The notes under the pieces are model-generated. The model saw nothing but the letters and a program-made list of their open reading frames with translations. It was not told the DNA's origin and ran no database searches. Below, piece after piece: positions 5,336-5,657 of a stretch of DNA of 5,657 nt. The position numbers were made by a program, and so were the translations under genes. Position 1 is the first letter of the stretch. Every line of letters begins with the position of its first letter. Location: NCBI GenBank assembly GCA_021779635.1, contig JAJYAH010000508.1, forward strand, positions 1 to 5,657, given 5' to 3'. This DNA is from Pseudomonadota bacterium. GTDB lineage: Bacteria > Pseudomonadota > Alphaproteobacteria > Rhizobiales > Xanthobacteraceae.

Positions 5336-5417
5336 TGGCGGAGAGAGTGGGAGTCGAACCTACATTTGCCGATCATGGTTCTCCAGTCTCTTGGCGATCA
5401 GCCGAGTGCCGAGCTCC
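5336..5417 (-). pseudogene. Decayed tRNA-Ser copy (3' end conserved)
   Basis: On the minus strand the 3' end reads as a T-arm (GTAGG, TTCGACT, CCCAC), acceptor strand TCTCTCC, a discriminator G and encoded CCA (5336-5338), as in serine tRNAs. Going 5', an 82-base frame places GGA at the anticodon position with T before it, fitting tRNA-Ser(GGA). The anticodon stem, however, does not pair, only four of seven acceptor pairs form, and the T-stem has one mismatch. It is either a mutated tRNA gene or a 3' integration-site copy with chance similarity in its 5' half. Only the 3' 35 bases are well supported. Confidence 0.6.
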
Positions 5418-5657
5418 GCTAAAGTGCCCCCGAGACGACACTCCCCACCCTCGCCTGTGGCTTCTCTCACGCCCTCCAGACACGCCCCAATACGCATGAG
5501 GAGACCTCCCTTGACCTCGCGAATCATGTCAAGTCGATGCCGTCGGCATTTCGGGTCAGGCCGGGTTCGATTCCGGTCGGGGGATAGTGGAGTCTGGAAC
5601 GGCATAGGCGTGACCGCTGCGGGAAGCCTGCTGTTTTTTTGTCGGCGAATACCGCGC
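5418..5657. other. Right edge, no assigned gene
   Basis: No recognisable protein is encoded. A short plus-strand frame from ATG 5526 stays open to the window edge, but it is arginine-rich and unlike any family recalled. The stretch contains an inverted pair CTTGAC (5510-5515) and GTCAAG (5528-5533), a tRNA box-B-like string GGTTCGATTCC (5564-5574) without a surrounding tRNA, and a weak terminator-like hairpin near its end. Confidence 0.4.
5619..5640 (+). terminator. Weak terminator-like hairpin
   Basis: GCGGG (5619-5623) can pair with CCTGC (5627-5631), including one G-T wobble, across an AAG loop. TG and seven T residues (5634-5640) follow. The stem is short and no gene is seen upstream on this strand, so support is modest. 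Confidence 0.25.

Noticed and set aside
4789..5376. Minus-strand ORF of 195 codons
   Set aside because: It starts inside the tRNA-Ser-like copy and crosses both ends of the inverted-repeat element. No family motif was recognised, so it is probably an accidental open frame.
5227..5499. Plus-strand ORF containing a MAERVGVEPT-type string
   Set aside because: This is the translation of the complement of the tRNA-Ser 3' end, a common false protein; nothing around it looks coding.
5561..5576. Third tRNA T-arm-like string with GGTTCGATTCC
   Set aside because: The stem does not form in the usual 5+7+5 arrangement, and no CCA end or anticodon arm accompanies it.

Overview
The base composition, codon use and protein similarities point to an alphaproteobacterium of the order Hyphomicrobiales, probably a Bradyrhizobium, Rhodopseudomonas or Mesorhizobium relative. 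This is judged from family resemblance read by eye; no search was run. The window has an orderly metabolic part (about 1-2560) followed by a scarred accessory part (about 3030-5657).

Left part. The 5' portion of a molybdenum (bis-MGD) oxidoreductase catalytic subunit runs leftwards from 1072 and leaves the window. It shares an AT-rich intergenic region (1091-1361) with a rightward pair. The first gene of that pair is a small hotdog-fold thioesterase of the fluoroacetyl-CoA thioesterase (FlK) type, with the Thr/Glu/His triad in the correct spacing. The second, joined to it by a TGATG stop/start overlap, is fdhD, the sulfurtransferase that activates the molybdenum cofactor of such oxidoreductases. 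Layout and chemistry suggest a module that oxidises a CoA-thioester substrate. A phenylacetyl-CoA:acceptor oxidoreductase (PadB-like) is the best guess, but it is not proven. The fdhD copy is broken: it has lost the first cysteine of its CxxC motif, changes frame near 2318 next to an in-frame stop, and lacks about 25 conserved codons.

Middle. A 115-residue hypothetical protein (2685-3032) of a type common in rhizobia follows. About 660 bases without a convincing gene come next. They hold one terminator-like hairpin and a GC-rich, hairpin-dense stretch with competing pairings (3480-3613). At 3697-3888 on the minus strand, a 63-codon ORF joins the first helix of a TetR regulator to the last part of a hemerythrin-like/RIC iron-sulfur repair protein. 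It looks like a deletion scar. A perfect GGTCAA/TTGACC palindrome lies just upstream of it.

Right part. The 3' half of a tRNA-Arg(ACG) gene (4143-4192) lies between inverted 12-bp repeats and is followed by the C-terminal half of a tyrosine recombinase (4345-4632). A perfect hairpin (4781-4803), a 219-bp element bounded by perfect 18-bp inverted repeats (4859-5077) and a decayed tRNA-Ser copy on the minus strand (5336-5417) follow. Together these read as an eroded integration zone next to a partly decayed molybdoenzyme cluster. No defence system, CRISPR array or complete mobile element is visible.
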